64,000 bases of DNA from Eikenella glucosivorans (GCF_016025525.2 NZ_JACSGR010000003.1:198939-262938), one strand, 5' to 3'; numbered from the stretch's first letter, positions 41,450 to 51,314 are shown. Notes: a model not told the origin generated them from the sequence alone. Translations and numbers: made by a program.

Positions 41450-42073
41450 ATGGACAACAAACAAAAACTGCAAGAAGGCCTCGCCGAGCTCGGTCTCAGC
41501 CTCAACACCGCCCAGCAGCTCCTGCTGCTCGAATATGCCTCGCTGCTGCAAAAGTGGAACCGCGTGTACAACCTCACCGCCCTGCGCCGCGACGACAAAA
41601 TCATCAGCCACCACATCCTCGACAGCCTCACCCTGCTGCCCTATGTGCAAGAGGCAAAAACCCTGATGGACGTGGGCTCCGGCGGCGGCATGCCCGGCAT
41701 TCCCACCGCCATCTGCCGCCCCGACCTGCACATTACCCTGCTCGATTCCAACACCAAAAAAACCGCCTTTTTGCAGCAAACCGTGATCGAGCTTGGTCTC
41801 TCCAACGTCACCGTGGCTTCCGGCCGCGTGGAAACCATCTACGACAAAAAAGTCGACGTGGTGACCAGCCGCGCCTTCGCCGAACTGGCCGATTTCGTCG
41901 CCCTCACCAAACACCTGCTCAACGAACACGGCTACTGGGCCGCCATGAAAGGCGTGTACCCCTACGAAGAAATCGCCCAGCTGCCCGCCGACATCGAAGT
42001 GGTGACCGCCGACAAACTCAACGTGCCCATGCTCGATGCCGAGCGGCACATGGTGATCATGCGGCAGAAATAG
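41450..42073 (+). CDS. rsmG: 16S rRNA m7G527 methyltransferase
   Basis: 207 residues. KWNRVYNLTALRRDDKIISHHILDSL and the SAM motif MDVGSGGGMPGIP are diagnostic for RsmG/GidB, followed by TSRAFAEL. It methylates G527 of 16S rRNA; loss gives low-level streptomycin resistance in other bacteria. The next gene is parA, as in many genomes (gidB-parA). Confidence 0.96.
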   Translation: MDNKQKLQEGLAELGLSLNTAQQLLLLEYASLLQKWNRVYNLTALRRDDKIISHHILDSLTLLPYVQEAKTLMDVGSGGGMPGIPTAICRPDLHITLLDSNTKKTAFLQQTVIELGLSNVTVASGRVETIYDKKVDVVTSRAFAELADFVALTKHLLNEHGYWAAMKGVYPYEEIAQLPADIEVVTADKLNVPMLDAERHMVIMRQK

Positions 42074-42134
42074 CCTCGTGCCGGAGTAAAAAGGCTACCT
42101 GAAAAACTTCCCTCCACCGCAGAAAGGCCGACCG

Positions 42135-42911
42135 ATGAGCGCCACCGTAATCGCCATTGCCAACCAAAAAGGCGGCGTGGGCAAAACCACCACCGCCGTC
42201 AATCTGGCCGCCTCCCTGGCCAGCCGCAAACAGCGCGTGCTGCTGATCGACCTCGACCCGCAAGGCAATGCCAGCACCGGCAGCGGCATCGACAAAGGCA
42301 GCCTGCAAGCCGGCACCTACCAAGTCTTGCTCGAGCAAATCCCCTCCGCCGAAGCCCGCCTCAGAAGCCCGTACGGGCACTACGACATCCTCGCCGCCAA
42401 CCGCTCGCTGGCCGGCGCCGAAGTCGAGCTGATTCAGGAAATCGCCCGCGAAATGCGCCTCAAAACCGCCCTCCGGCCGCTCATTCCCGAATACGACTAT
42501 ATCCTCATCGACTGCCCGCCCACCCTCACCCTGCTCACCCTCAACGGCCTCGTGGCCGCCGACCGCCTCATCGTGCCCATGGTGTGCGAATATTACGCCC
42601 TCGAAGGCATTTCCGACCTCATCGCCACCGTGCGCAAAATCCGAAAAGCCATCAACCCCAAGCTCGACATCCTCGGCATCGCCCGCACCATGTACAACAC
42701 CCAGAGCCGCCTCTCGCTGGAAGTGAGCGACCAACTGGAAAAACACTTCTCCCGCCTCGTGTTCCGTACCATCATCCCGCGCAACGTGCGCCTGGCCGAA
42801 GCCCCCAGCTACGGCATGCCCGCCTTGGCCTACGACCCCAAAGCCAAAGGCACCCAGGCCTATCTGGAGCTCGCCGACGAAGTGCTCGAGCGCTGCCGTC
42901 AACCTGCTTAG
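42135..42911 (+). CDS. parA: Chromosome partitioning ATPase ParA (Soj)
   Basis: 258 residues. Deviant Walker A KGGVGKTT is at 12-19, A' LLIDLDPQGNASTG and Walker B YILIDCPPTLTLLTLNGL follow; VPMVCEYYALEG is typical of chromosomal Soj. It moves ParB-parS complexes during segregation. The usual partner parB does not follow here; a DUS-bounded orphan gene on the other strand takes that place. No parS-like sequence was noticed in the window. Confidence 0.95.
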   Translation: MSATVIAIANQKGGVGKTTTAVNLAASLASRKQRVLLIDLDPQGNASTGSGIDKGSLQAGTYQVLLEQIPSAEARLRSPYGHYDILAANRSLAGAEVELIQEIAREMRLKTALRPLIPEYDYILIDCPPTLTLLTLNGLVAADRLIVPMVCEYYALEGISDLIATVRKIRKAINPKLDILGIARTMYNTQSRLSLEVSDQLEKHFSRLVFRTIIPRNVRLAEAPSYGMPALAYDPKAKGTQAYLELADEVLERCRQPA

Positions 42912-42933
42912 ACCGCCAGCCCTCCCAATGCAA

Positions 42934-42967
42934 AACAGGCTACCTGAAATTTTCAGGTAGCCTGTTA
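42934..42967. terminator. DUS palindrome terminator after parA
   Basis: AACAGGCTACCTGAAA head to head with its complement, 23 bases past the parA stop. Confidence 0.78.
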
Positions 42968-42984
42968 TCGCTTATGCTTATGTG

Positions 42985-43479
42985 CTAAAGCGGGAAAATC
43001 GGATATTTTTGATTAAACAGCCAGTTGCTGCTTCGACAAATCTGCCTAAGCGTTTGCTCTTTCCCGGCAATCAGCAGATTGTATCCGGCAGACCAAGGTT
43101 TGATAATCATCAGTTGGCTTCCATCAAATAATAGGCTGTTCCATAAGGTGTATTCTTGGGAGGGAGACAGTATTTCCTCCCAGTCTTCCTGGCAGTTGCG
43201 GAAAGTGTGAACGGGAAAATCAAAAGCGTTGTTTGGCTTAAATAGCTGGTCTAAATCCAAACAGAACAAATGTTTAATTTCTATTAGCTCGGTAATCTCC
43301 TGTATTTCTCCGTCTTCTAACATGGAGTCGTCAATGGCTGCGTAAATCCAGCCTTTTTGTGTCAGGGCGGCGGTATTGAAATCGTGTTCAAGTGTAGCCT
43401 CATCAAATTTCAGGTAGCCTTTTAATTCATGCCCGTCTTGTTCACGATACAGGCTGAGGAAGTTGTTGGTAATAATCAT
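42985..43479 (-). CDS. Orphan small protein, immunity-like
   Basis: 164 residues, MIITNNFLSLYREQDGHELKGYLKF.... Acidic (DDSMLEDGEIQEITELIEI; DWEEILSPSQEYTLWNSLLF), no catalytic motif, C-terminal NWLFNQKYPIF. Codons for GYLKF come from an in-frame DUS. GC is well below that of neighbours and DUS pairs stand on both sides (42934-42967; 43499-43540). Resembles immunity proteins in size and style, without an assigned family. Confidence 0.5.
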   Translation of the reverse strand: MIITNNFLSLYREQDGHELKGYLKFDEATLEHDFNTAALTQKGWIYAAIDDSMLEDGEIQEITELIEIKHLFCLDLDQLFKPNNAFDFPVHTFRNCQEDWEEILSPSQEYTLWNSLLFDGSQLMIIKPWSAGYNLLIAGKEQTLRQICRSSNWLFNQKYPIFPL

Positions 43480-43498
43480 CTTGAAGCCTTTCCATTTG

Positions 43499-43540
43499 TT
43501 TTTCAGGTAGCTTTTGTCTGGCAGCAGGCTACCTGAAAAA
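43499..43540. repeat. DUS pair (one degenerate)
   Basis: TTTCAGGTAGCTTTT and AGCAGGCTACCTGAAA around a short spacer, upstream of the orphan gene and downstream of the 6S RNA terminator. Confidence 0.65.
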
Positions 43541-43588
43541 TAAACATGCCGTTATCATACATCAACGCGCTGCCCAAGCCGCCGCGCA

Positions 43589-43618
43589 AAACAAAATCCG
43601 GTATGCAAGATACCGGAT
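43589..43618 (-). terminator. 6S RNA terminator
   Basis: Stem arms AAATCCGGTAT and ATACCGGATTT with a short loop, T-run on the minus strand, right after the predicted 6S RNA 3' end. Confidence 0.85.
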
Positions 43619-43623
43619 TTGTT

Positions 43624-43806
43624 ATGGGGAAACCCCGCGAGTGCCGTTGGGCTGGATTCGCTTGAACCTTGAGTCAAGGTTGGCCACTTCCGGCAGTTTC
43701 GGGTACGTCCGCGAGGAACGCGCGCGCCCACCGCACAATCTGCAGCCTGAAGCGATGTTATTGGTTCAAAGGAATGGTATGCCTTCGCGAACACCGCAGG
43801 GTTAAA
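43624..43806 (-). ncRNA. ssrS: 6S RNA
   Basis: About 183 bases directly downstream of zapA, the usual location of ssrS in beta/gamma-proteobacteria. Landmarks on the minus strand: 5' CCCTGCGGTGTTCGCG pairing with 3' CGGCACTCGCGGGG, the open-bubble flank ACGTACCCGAAACTGCC, and CCTTGACTCAAGGTTCAAG, which parallels the E. coli CCUUGAACCAAGGGUUCAAG. It mimics an open promoter and sequesters sigma-70 RNA polymerase in stationary phase. Exact ends are estimated. Confidence 0.88.
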
Positions 43807-43821
43807 AGAATGATAGCCAAG

Positions 43822-44118
43822 TTATTTTTCTAATTCAAGTGCTTTATCGCAACTCTCTATTATGGTGCTTATTCTACGCTCAATTTCACCGATTGCCAAA
43901 CCGTCTTTCGCGCTCATTTTGAGCAAATCGTGGGTGAGGTTCAGAGCGGCCATGATGACGATTTTATCGGTTTCCACGATCCGGCCGGAAGACTGGATCA
44001 CGCCGATTTTCTGGTTCAGCATGTGCACCGCCTGCAACAGGGTTTCTTTTTCGCTGTTTGGTGTGCCGATGTTGAACTGACGGCCCAAAATATCCACGTT
44101 TACTTGTTCGATGCTCAT
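43822..44118 (-). CDS. zapA: Cell division protein ZapA
   Basis: 98 residues, MSIEQVNVDILGRQFNIGTPNSEKETLLQAVHMLNQKI..., a full-length ZapA with the N-terminal globular part and C-terminal coiled coil. It bundles FtsZ protofilaments at midcell. Its start overlaps the stop of the upstream coiled-coil gene by four bases and 6S RNA follows, possibly processed from the same transcript. Confidence 0.95.
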   Translation of the reverse strand: MSIEQVNVDILGRQFNIGTPNSEKETLLQAVHMLNQKIGVIQSSGRIVETDKIVIMAALNLTHDLLKMSAKDGLAIGEIERRISTIIESCDKALELEK

Positions 44119-44450
44119 GCTGCCTGCTCCTCTTGGGCGGGTACGGGAAGCCGGTCGAGCAGGGCGCGGATGCCCTCGGCGCTTTCCGCCAGCAGCTTGC
44201 GGTAGGCGGCGTTTTCCTGTTGCAGGGCTTCGATTTGGCTGGTGAGCTCGCGCTCCATGCGCGCCATGCGTTCGCTGTAGGCCAGTTGCAGGCCGTCCAC
44301 CGTGGCGCGGTGGTCGTGCCGCTGTTTCTGCCAGGCGGCATCCATTTCGCCGATTTTTTTGTGCAGCGCCTGTTTTTCGCGCACGGCGGCCTGGTATCTG
44401 CCCACCAGGGTTTCAATGGAGGTTTGCAAGTGCTCTAATTGGCTGTTCAT
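44115..44450 (-). CDS. Coiled-coil protein upstream of zapA (ZapB-like)
   Basis: 111 residues, almost entirely heptad-like coiled coil (LEHLQTSIETLVGRYQAAVREKQALHKKIGEM; MERELTSQIEALQQENAAYRKLLAE). It matches the small TIGR02449/ZapB-like proteins encoded just before zapA in proteobacteria, likely partners of ZapA at the Z ring. Translationally coupled to zapA (ATGA-type overlap). Confidence 0.8.
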   Translation of the reverse strand: MNSQLEHLQTSIETLVGRYQAAVREKQALHKKIGEMDAAWQKQRHDHRATVDGLQLAYSERMARMERELTSQIEALQQENAAYRKLLAESAEGIRALLDRLPVPAQEEQAA

Positions 44451-44516
44451 GAATCTGCCTTTTGGTCAATCTCGGGCGGCGGTGCGGCATGCGCCCGAGT
44501 GGAATCGTCTGCCCGC

Positions 44517-44522
44517 ATTATA
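44517..44522 (-). promoter_or_regulatory. -10 element of the zapB-like/zapA/6S unit
   Basis: TATAAT on the minus strand (GCATTATACTG on plus), about 70 bases before the coiled-coil gene; no convincing -35. Confidence 0.45.
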
Positions 44523-44567
44523 CTGAAACTTGTGCCGCACGGAACCGATGGCCGGCAATTTTACGCG

Positions 44568-45548
44568 TTATTCCACGCGGATTTCGCGCAGCATCAGCCG
44601 TTCGGCCACGCTGCCGACGTTGATTTTGCCGTCTAACAGTTCGTTCAGAATGCGGGTGATGGGCATATCGATGCCGAGCTTAGCGGCTTGCGCGCCGGCT
44701 TCGCGGATGGTGTACACGCCTTCGGCCACGTGCCCGAGTTCGGCTAGGATTACGGGCAGGGGCTTGCCTTCGGCCAGCTTGAGGCCGACTTGGCGGTTGC
44801 GCGAGAGGGCGCCGGTGCAGGTGAGGATGAGGTCGCCCATGCCGGCGAGGCCCATCAGGGTGGTTTGTTTGGCGCCCAGGGCCAGCGCCAGGCGGTTGAT
44901 TTCGGCCAGGCCGCGCGTCATCAGGGCGGCACGGGCGTTGAGGCCGTATTGCAGGCCGTCGGCAATGCCCACGGCGATGGCCATCACGTTTTTCACCGCG
45001 CCGCCCACGCCCACGCCGACCATGTCGTCGTTGGCATAGAGGCGCAGCACGGCGGAGCTGAGCTCGGCGGCGAGGCTTTCAATCCAGGGCAGGTTGCTTG
45101 AGGCGAGGGTGACGGCGCAGGGCAGTTGCTGAGCTAGCTCTTGGGCGAAACTGGGGCCGGAGAGGATGCCGATGCGGGCATTGCCGGGCAGCTCTTGGCG
45201 GGCGACTTGGTGCGGCAGCAGGCCGCTGCCTTGTTCGAAGCCTTTGCAGGCGGTGAGCACGGGGATGTCGCCCCAGCCCCATTGTCGGATGGTTTGCAGG
45301 CTGCCGCGCAGGCCGGCGGTGGGGGTGGCGATGATGACGAGCTCGGGTGTGGCGGGTGGGGTGTCGGCGATGCTGAGCGCTTCGGGGAAGGGGAAGTTTT
45401 TCAGGTAGCCTGTGTTGCTGCGCTCGGCACGCATGGCGGCGGCGTGGTCGCGCTCGCGCGTCCACAGGCTGACTTGCTGGCCGTTTTGGGCGAAGTGGAT
45501 GGCAAGGGCGGTGCCCCAGGCGCCGGCGCCGATGATGCAGATTTGCAT
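44568..45548 (-). CDS. gpsA: Glycerol-3-phosphate dehydrogenase (NAD(P)+)
   Basis: 326 residues. NAD motif IIGAGAWGTALA, TACKGFEQGSG, GPSFAQE and the catalytic-lysine region VGVGGAVKNVMAIA, GLAGMGDLILTCTG and SRNR are all present. It makes sn-glycerol-3-phosphate for phospholipid synthesis. Residues NTGYLKN are encoded by an in-frame DUS where other GpsA usually read N-x-x-YL, so the DUS fits an existing conserved stretch. Confidence 0.97.
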   Translation of the reverse strand: MQICIIGAGAWGTALAIHFAQNGQQVSLWTRERDHAAAMRAERSNTGYLKNFPFPEALSIADTPPATPELVIIATPTAGLRGSLQTIRQWGWGDIPVLTACKGFEQGSGLLPHQVARQELPGNARIGILSGPSFAQELAQQLPCAVTLASSNLPWIESLAAELSSAVLRLYANDDMVGVGVGGAVKNVMAIAVGIADGLQYGLNARAALMTRGLAEINRLALALGAKQTTLMGLAGMGDLILTCTGALSRNRQVGLKLAEGKPLPVILAELGHVAEGVYTIREAGAQAAKLGIDMPITRILNELLDGKINVGSVAERLMLREIRVE

Positions 45549-45570
45549 GGGTTGCTCCTGTTTCTTGTGA

Positions 45571-45613
45571 TAAAGGCTACCTGAAAAACGGGAGGGGTGT
45601 TTTCAGGTAGCCT
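45571..45613. terminator. DUS pair between fabF and gpsA
   Basis: Forward and inverted DUS around a short loop, in the 95-base gap downstream of fabF and upstream of gpsA (both minus strand). Confidence 0.65.
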
Positions 45614-45643
45614 CTGTTTGCTGAAGGAACGCTTGGCGGCAAA

Positions 45644-46891
<1,248 letters not shown>

Positions 46892-47049
46892 GATTGTTTA
46901 TCTGTCCTTAAGCCGCCTGAAAGGCGTCTGTATAAACTATCTGTATCTCACTCAGCCTGCCCGAAGGCGGCTGCATAACAAAAACCCCTGCCGCCGGCGA
47001 ATGATACGCCCGAGGCAGAGGCCGGTATTCTGCTGTTACCTGCTGCCGG

Positions 47050-47286
47050 TTAGTTGGAGCGGGAGGTAACGAAATCGATGGCTTGCTGAACGGTAGTGAT
47101 TTTTTCAGCTTCTTCATCGGGGATGTCGCAGCCGAAGGCTTCTTCCAAAGCCATTACCAGCTCAACCACGTCCAGAGAGTCGGCGCCCAAATCTTCGCTG
47201 AATGAAGATTCGTTTTTCACTTCGCTTTCGCTCTTGCCCAATTGTTCGGCAACGATTTTCTTAACGCGTTGTTCGATGTTTTCCAT
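47050..47286 (-). CDS. acpP: Acyl carrier protein
   Basis: 78 residues, acidic, with the phosphopantetheine serine S37 in EDLGADSLDVVELVMALEE. Standard ACP length. Well separated from fabF (158 bases), with a good ribosome site; probably the most expressed gene of the pair. Confidence 0.98.
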   Translation of the reverse strand: MENIEQRVKKIVAEQLGKSESEVKNESSFSEDLGADSLDVVELVMALEEAFGCDIPDEEAEKITTVQQAIDFVTSRSN

Positions 47287-47509
47287 TGTGGGGTCCTTGT
47301 CCTTAATAAACGGGGAAAAATTAAAGGTAGTTCTCTAAAGGGCGGCATTGTAACGGATTTGCCCGCAATTTGCCATCTGTATGTTGCGGATGGGATAAGG
47401 GCTTTGCCGATGCGCGGCCTGATGAGGCTACCTGAAAACAACGGTGCGCATATTAGCATAGCGCGCCCGCTTTGCAAACTGTCTGGAAAATCCAATATAA
47501 ACAAACAAT

Positions 47510-49552
47510 CTATGCGCGCTTTCCTGCTGCCTGCCCGCCCACGGTTTGCTGCAGGAAGAGCAACACAGCGGCCAGTTCCGCAGCCATTTCTTCTTGCGAG
47601 GCATTGCCGGTGTGGCCGCCGGCTTCGGGGGCGTAGAGGCGGCTCTGAGCGCCGACTTCGCGCAGGCGGGCGTGGAATTTGAGCGCGTGGGCGGGGTGCA
47701 CGCGGTCGTCGCTCAGGTTGGTGGTAACGAGGGCGGGCGGGTAGGCGCGGGATGCGTGCAGGTTGTGATAGGGCGAGAGTTTTTTCAGGTAGCCTCGGTC
47801 GGGCTCGGCATCGGGGTTGCCGTATTCTTCGAGCCAGGAGGCGCCGGCGGAGAGGTGCGGGTAGCGCAGCATGTCGGTGAGCGGCACTTCGCACACCATG
47901 GCGCCGATGCTCTGCGGGGCGAGGCAATAGGCGGCGGCGCACACCAGCCCGCCGTTGCTGCCGCCTTGCAGGGCGATGCGCTCGGGCGCGGCCAGGCCCC
48001 GTGCGGCCAAATCCTGCGCCACGGCCACCAGGTCTTCGGCACTTTTGTGCTTGCGTGCGGCGCCTTGGGCGGCGGCGTGCCAGGCGGGGCCGAATTCGCC
48101 GCCGCCGCGGATGTTGGCCAGCACAAACGCGCCGCCCCGGGCGAGCCAGTGCCGGCCGATGATGCCCAGGTAGTGCGGCAGCTCGGGCACGCCGAAGCCG
48201 CCGTAGGCATACACCAGCGCGGGCGCGTTCGGCTCGCCGCTGCCCACGTGGTAGTACGGAATGCGCTCGCCGTCGGCAGACACAGCGTGAAACTGGCGCA
48301 CGGCCAAGCCTTCGGGGCTGAACTGGGCAGGCTGGCGGCGCATCACGCACCACTCCTGCCGTTGCAAATCCAGCGTATAGAGCGTGAGCGGCGAGAGGAA
48401 GCTGCTGGCGGCGATATAGAGCACGTCGCCGCCCCAGGGCTGGTCGGTGAATTCCAGCACCCCGGCCGCACCTTCCAGTGGCAGTTCGGGGATTTCGGCA
48501 TCCTGCCACTGCCCCTGCTGCAGCCGCCAGGCCTTGAGGCTGCCGGAAACATTATCCAGCAGGGTGGCGGCCACGAAGTGGCGCGTGGTTTCCACGGCTT
48601 CCACCGACTGCCCCGCCTGCGGCGCAAACAGGCAGTGCGCCTGCCCGAGCGTGCCCTTGTTCAGCTTCACCGCCAACAGGCTGCCTTCGGCGTAAGCATG
48701 GTTTGCCCGCTGCCAGCCGCTGCGCAACAACACCAGCAGCCAGCCGCCCAGATAGCCGCAGATTTCCGCGTTTTCAGGTAGCCCCAAGGGCAGCAGCGTG
48801 CCATCTGAGGCTACCTGAAAATATTGCCGGCTGAAAAAGCCCGTGCTCTCTTCCAGCAAATCAATCGGCGTGCCCTGCGCGTCCAGATAGCGCCAGGCGT
48901 GCACCCACACCGATTGTGCCGCCGTCTGCAACACCGGCTGCGCCTCCTCGAAGCGCTGCCCGCGCCGCAGCAGCCACACCTCGCGCGGATAGCCCGAAGC
49001 CGTGAGCTGGCGCTCGTCCCAAGCCGGGCACACCCACACGCTGTTTTCGTCGCGCCAGGCGATGTGGTTTTTGCCGGCGGGGAAGTGGAAGCCGTTGGGC
49101 ACCACTTGGCGCGTTTCCAGATCAAATTCCAGCGTGAACGCCGCATCGCCGCCGCCCGGGCTGAGCGAGAGCAGCACCCGGTTTGGCTGCTCCACATAGT
49201 GCGACACGCCGTCTAAATACACGTCTGCGCCCAAAACCTCATCGAAATCCGCCACCGAAAACAGCACTTCCCATTCCGGCAGCCCGGCGCGATACGAAGC
49301 CGCGCTGCACACGCGGTACACGCCCTTGGGGAACTCCTCGCTCTGGTAGAAGTGGTACATCCGCGCGCGGTGCTCCTGGCAAAACGGAATCTGCTGCTCG
49401 TCTTGCAGCACGGCGAGGATGTCGCGGCACAGCGGCTCGTAATCGGGCTGGCTTTCCAGCCAGGCTTGCGTTTGCGCGTGTTCGGCGGCGGCGAAGGCGG
49501 CGGTTTCGGGGGCGGCGAGGTTTTCAAATACGGCGTGGCGGTCGGCGGGCAT
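47510..49552 (-). CDS. Prolyl oligopeptidase-family serine peptidase (S9A)
   Basis: 680 residues: an N-terminal beta-propeller (to about residue 400) and a C-terminal alpha/beta-hydrolase domain. Nucleophile S532 in LQGGSNGGLV, Asp in NLSDDRVHP, His in EAGGHTGN; YAYGGFGVPELPHY and ANIRGGGEFG are POP signatures. No signal peptide, so probably cytoplasmic. Three segments are DUS-encoded: FQVAS and GLPEN in the propeller and GYLKK near residue 592. It cleaves short proline-containing peptides. Confidence 0.92.
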   Translation of the reverse strand: MPADRHAVFENLAAPETAAFAAAEHAQTQAWLESQPDYEPLCRDILAVLQDEQQIPFCQEHRARMYHFYQSEEFPKGVYRVCSAASYRAGLPEWEVLFSVADFDEVLGADVYLDGVSHYVEQPNRVLLSLSPGGGDAAFTLEFDLETRQVVPNGFHFPAGKNHIAWRDENSVWVCPAWDERQLTASGYPREVWLLRRGQRFEEAQPVLQTAAQSVWVHAWRYLDAQGTPIDLLEESTGFFSRQYFQVASDGTLLPLGLPENAEICGYLGGWLLVLLRSGWQRANHAYAEGSLLAVKLNKGTLGQAHCLFAPQAGQSVEAVETTRHFVAATLLDNVSGSLKAWRLQQGQWQDAEIPELPLEGAAGVLEFTDQPWGGDVLYIAASSFLSPLTLYTLDLQRQEWCVMRRQPAQFSPEGLAVRQFHAVSADGERIPYYHVGSGEPNAPALVYAYGGFGVPELPHYLGIIGRHWLARGGAFVLANIRGGGEFGPAWHAAAQGAARKHKSAEDLVAVAQDLAARGLAAPERIALQGGSNGGLVCAAAYCLAPQSIGAMVCEVPLTDMLRYPHLSAGASWLEEYGNPDAEPDRGYLKKLSPYHNLHASRAYPPALVTTNLSDDRVHPAHALKFHARLREVGAQSRLYAPEAGGHTGNASQEEMAAELAAVLLFLQQTVGGQAAGKRA

Positions 49553-49851
49553 GTGTGACTCCGTTGAAGCTGGCGTTTTCAGGTAGCCTTTGGATGGGCG
49601 GATGGAAAGGCGGGCATTGTAGCAGCATTGGCAGGGCGGGATGGGGAAAGGCTACCTGAAAGTGCGGCTCACGGTTCTGTGGCATGTATTCGGATTGCGG
49701 CTGCGGCTAATCCAAGCTGCCCTTCTGAAACAATGAGCGGGCGGATTTTTCAGGTAGCCGGATGGCCGGGTCGGGCTTCACACGCAAACAAGCCGTCTGT
49801 GCCGTGCTAAAATCCGCCGCCCCGGAAATGGCTCGAACCGAAAGGAAACCA

Positions 49852-50490
49852 ATGAGCAAGCTCTCCTATTTGATGGCTGCCGTGCTGGGCTTGGCCACCA
49901 TGCCTGCCCACGCCTACGATGCCACGCGCGGTGCCTTGCAGCACGATCCCGGCTTGGCCGGTTACGGCTACAACATCCAAGGCCAGCGTCAATCCGGCGG
50001 CCACGGTAGCGGCGGCAGCCACTTCGTCCAGCCCGGGCCGGGCGTGTTCCGTGATTCCACGGCCTTTGTGAGAAACAGCCCCAGCCGCTGCATTTCAATG
50101 GGTAGAGACGGGAAAATCTGCTATCAGGCCTATCTCGACCCCAGCCTCAGCGCGCAGAAAGTAGCGGTCTATTTTGAAAACAGGCAAAACCGGCGGCATG
50201 GCCAAACATTCCACTACGAAAACGGCATATTTGCGGAAAACGTTGCCTATGTGGACGGCAACGAATGGTGGACGGGCGGCAAGCGCTATAGCCGCCTCAA
50301 TGCGCAAAGCTATGCCGTGGAGGAATACGGCCGTTACGGCAGGCGCCTGCCCAACTCGCGCACCGAAGTATCTACTGAACAGATGCTGCGCGAACTCGGC
50401 CTGAAAAGCGTGCGCCTGAAAGACGCCGTGCCGCCCGAATTTTATGAAGAAATCATGCAGCGCGCGGAAGAAGCGCGGCGGCGCAGATAG
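49852..50490 (+). CDS. Secreted hypothetical protein
   Basis: 212 residues from MSKLSYLMAAVLGLATMPAHA, a Sec signal cleaved after AHA. The mature part has a Gly/Ser/His-rich stretch (QSGGHGSGGSH) and a segment YLDPSLSAQKVAVYFENRQNRRHG.. VAYVDGNEWWTGGKRYSR. No family recognised. A -10-like TAAAAT lies about 40 bases upstream and a DUS palindrome terminates the gene. Likely periplasmic. Confidence 0.7.
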   Translation: MSKLSYLMAAVLGLATMPAHAYDATRGALQHDPGLAGYGYNIQGQRQSGGHGSGGSHFVQPGPGVFRDSTAFVRNSPSRCISMGRDGKICYQAYLDPSLSAQKVAVYFENRQNRRHGQTFHYENGIFAENVAYVDGNEWWTGGKRYSRLNAQSYAVEEYGRYGRRLPNSRTEVSTEQMLRELGLKSVRLKDAVPPEFYEEIMQRAEEARRRR

Positions 50491-50505
50491 TTTGATTTGC
50501 TGCAT

Positions 50506-50538
50506 AAAAGGCTACCTGAAAATTTCAGGTAGCCTTTT
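50506..50538. terminator. DUS palindrome terminator
   Basis: AAAAGGCTACCTGAAAAT head to head with its complement, 16 bases after the stop of the secreted protein. Confidence 0.8.
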
Positions 50539-50761
50539 GCTGAGAAATTGCCGAAGCCGCCGAACCGTGTGTTGTCGAATATGAAGCGAATTGTTTTGCG
50601 TCCAGCACCATAAACTGGTGGAGAGGGAGGTCGGTAACAGTTTCCAGCGAATCAAAATTCTTGTGCAAAATCTCCATCAGCCATGTCTGCGAACTGCTTA
50701 TTTTCAGGTAGCCGTAGGGCGGGTAATGAATTAGCTTCCTTGGTACGGGAATAGGATGCGG

Positions 50762-51198
50762 CTACGGATAATTTAAGTGGTCTTTGATAAAAGCTTCAAA
50801 GCTGTTCCAATGTTTATTGAATTGTTTGTTTTCAATAAATTTTTTAATATTTTCAGCTTCAATGAAAAATACTTCATCTGTATCTTTGTCATACAGAATA
50901 TAATCATCCAGCTCATTGTTTAATAATGAAATGAGAAGTATTGATTTGGCAGCCCGATGTTGGCTCTTAAGTTTTCGGTTTGGCTGCTCGGGATGTCTTC
51001 CAAATCCATGGATAAATCCACTAAATAGCCAAACTTCCCATAAATTTCATCGCTATATACAGACCAGAATTCGGTGAAGCTGCGGTTTGTTTCGTTAAAT
51101 CCTAGAGAGGCAAACAAATCGCGGTATTCCTTTTGAATATCGGGCATGATTCTGCCTAATTCATCATCAAGATACTCTTTAAAATTTTCGTCCAACAT
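50762..51198 (-). pseudogene. SMI1/KNR4-like gene with a frameshift
   Basis: Frame 1 (51198 to about 50942) encodes MLDENFKEYLDDELGRIMPD..ENLRANIGLPNQYF; a second frame then continues LISLLNNELDDYILYDKDTDEVFFIEAENIKKFI to HLNYP and a stop at 50762. Joined, they resemble SMI1/KNR4 (SUKH) immunity-type proteins (GLPxxYf..S..gegeyiYdk pattern). One base seems lost near 50941. The DNA is AT-rich. It is probably a decaying orphan immunity gene, or a phase-variable one. Confidence 0.6.
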
Positions 51199-51261
51199 GG
51201 CGGCTTTTGCTTTGTAGTTAGGTAGGGCATGGATGCCTAGGCTTGGAGGCTACCTGAAAAA

Positions 51262-51314
51262 TTTAGCTTCGCAGAAACTCCGCTTCCTTCGGAAACATCG
51301 TTTTCAGGTAGCCT
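51262..51314 (-). repeat. DUS-linked repeat, full copy
   Basis: Arm TTTAGCTTCGCAGAAACTC, a different central hairpin (TTCC, loop, GGAA), then ACATCGTTTTCAGGTAGCCT (inverted DUS). A forward DUS at 51247-51258 bounds the left side. The arms match copies A and B while the hairpin does not. Confidence 0.88.

Noticed and set aside
43748..43760. DUS-like GCAGCCTGAA within 6S RNA
   Set aside because: Only the second half of a DUS matches and the bases are explained by 6S RNA structure.
47217..48509. 430-codon frame linking the prolyl oligopeptidase region to acpP
   Set aside because: Arg/Pro/Ala-rich shadow in another frame of two certain genes.
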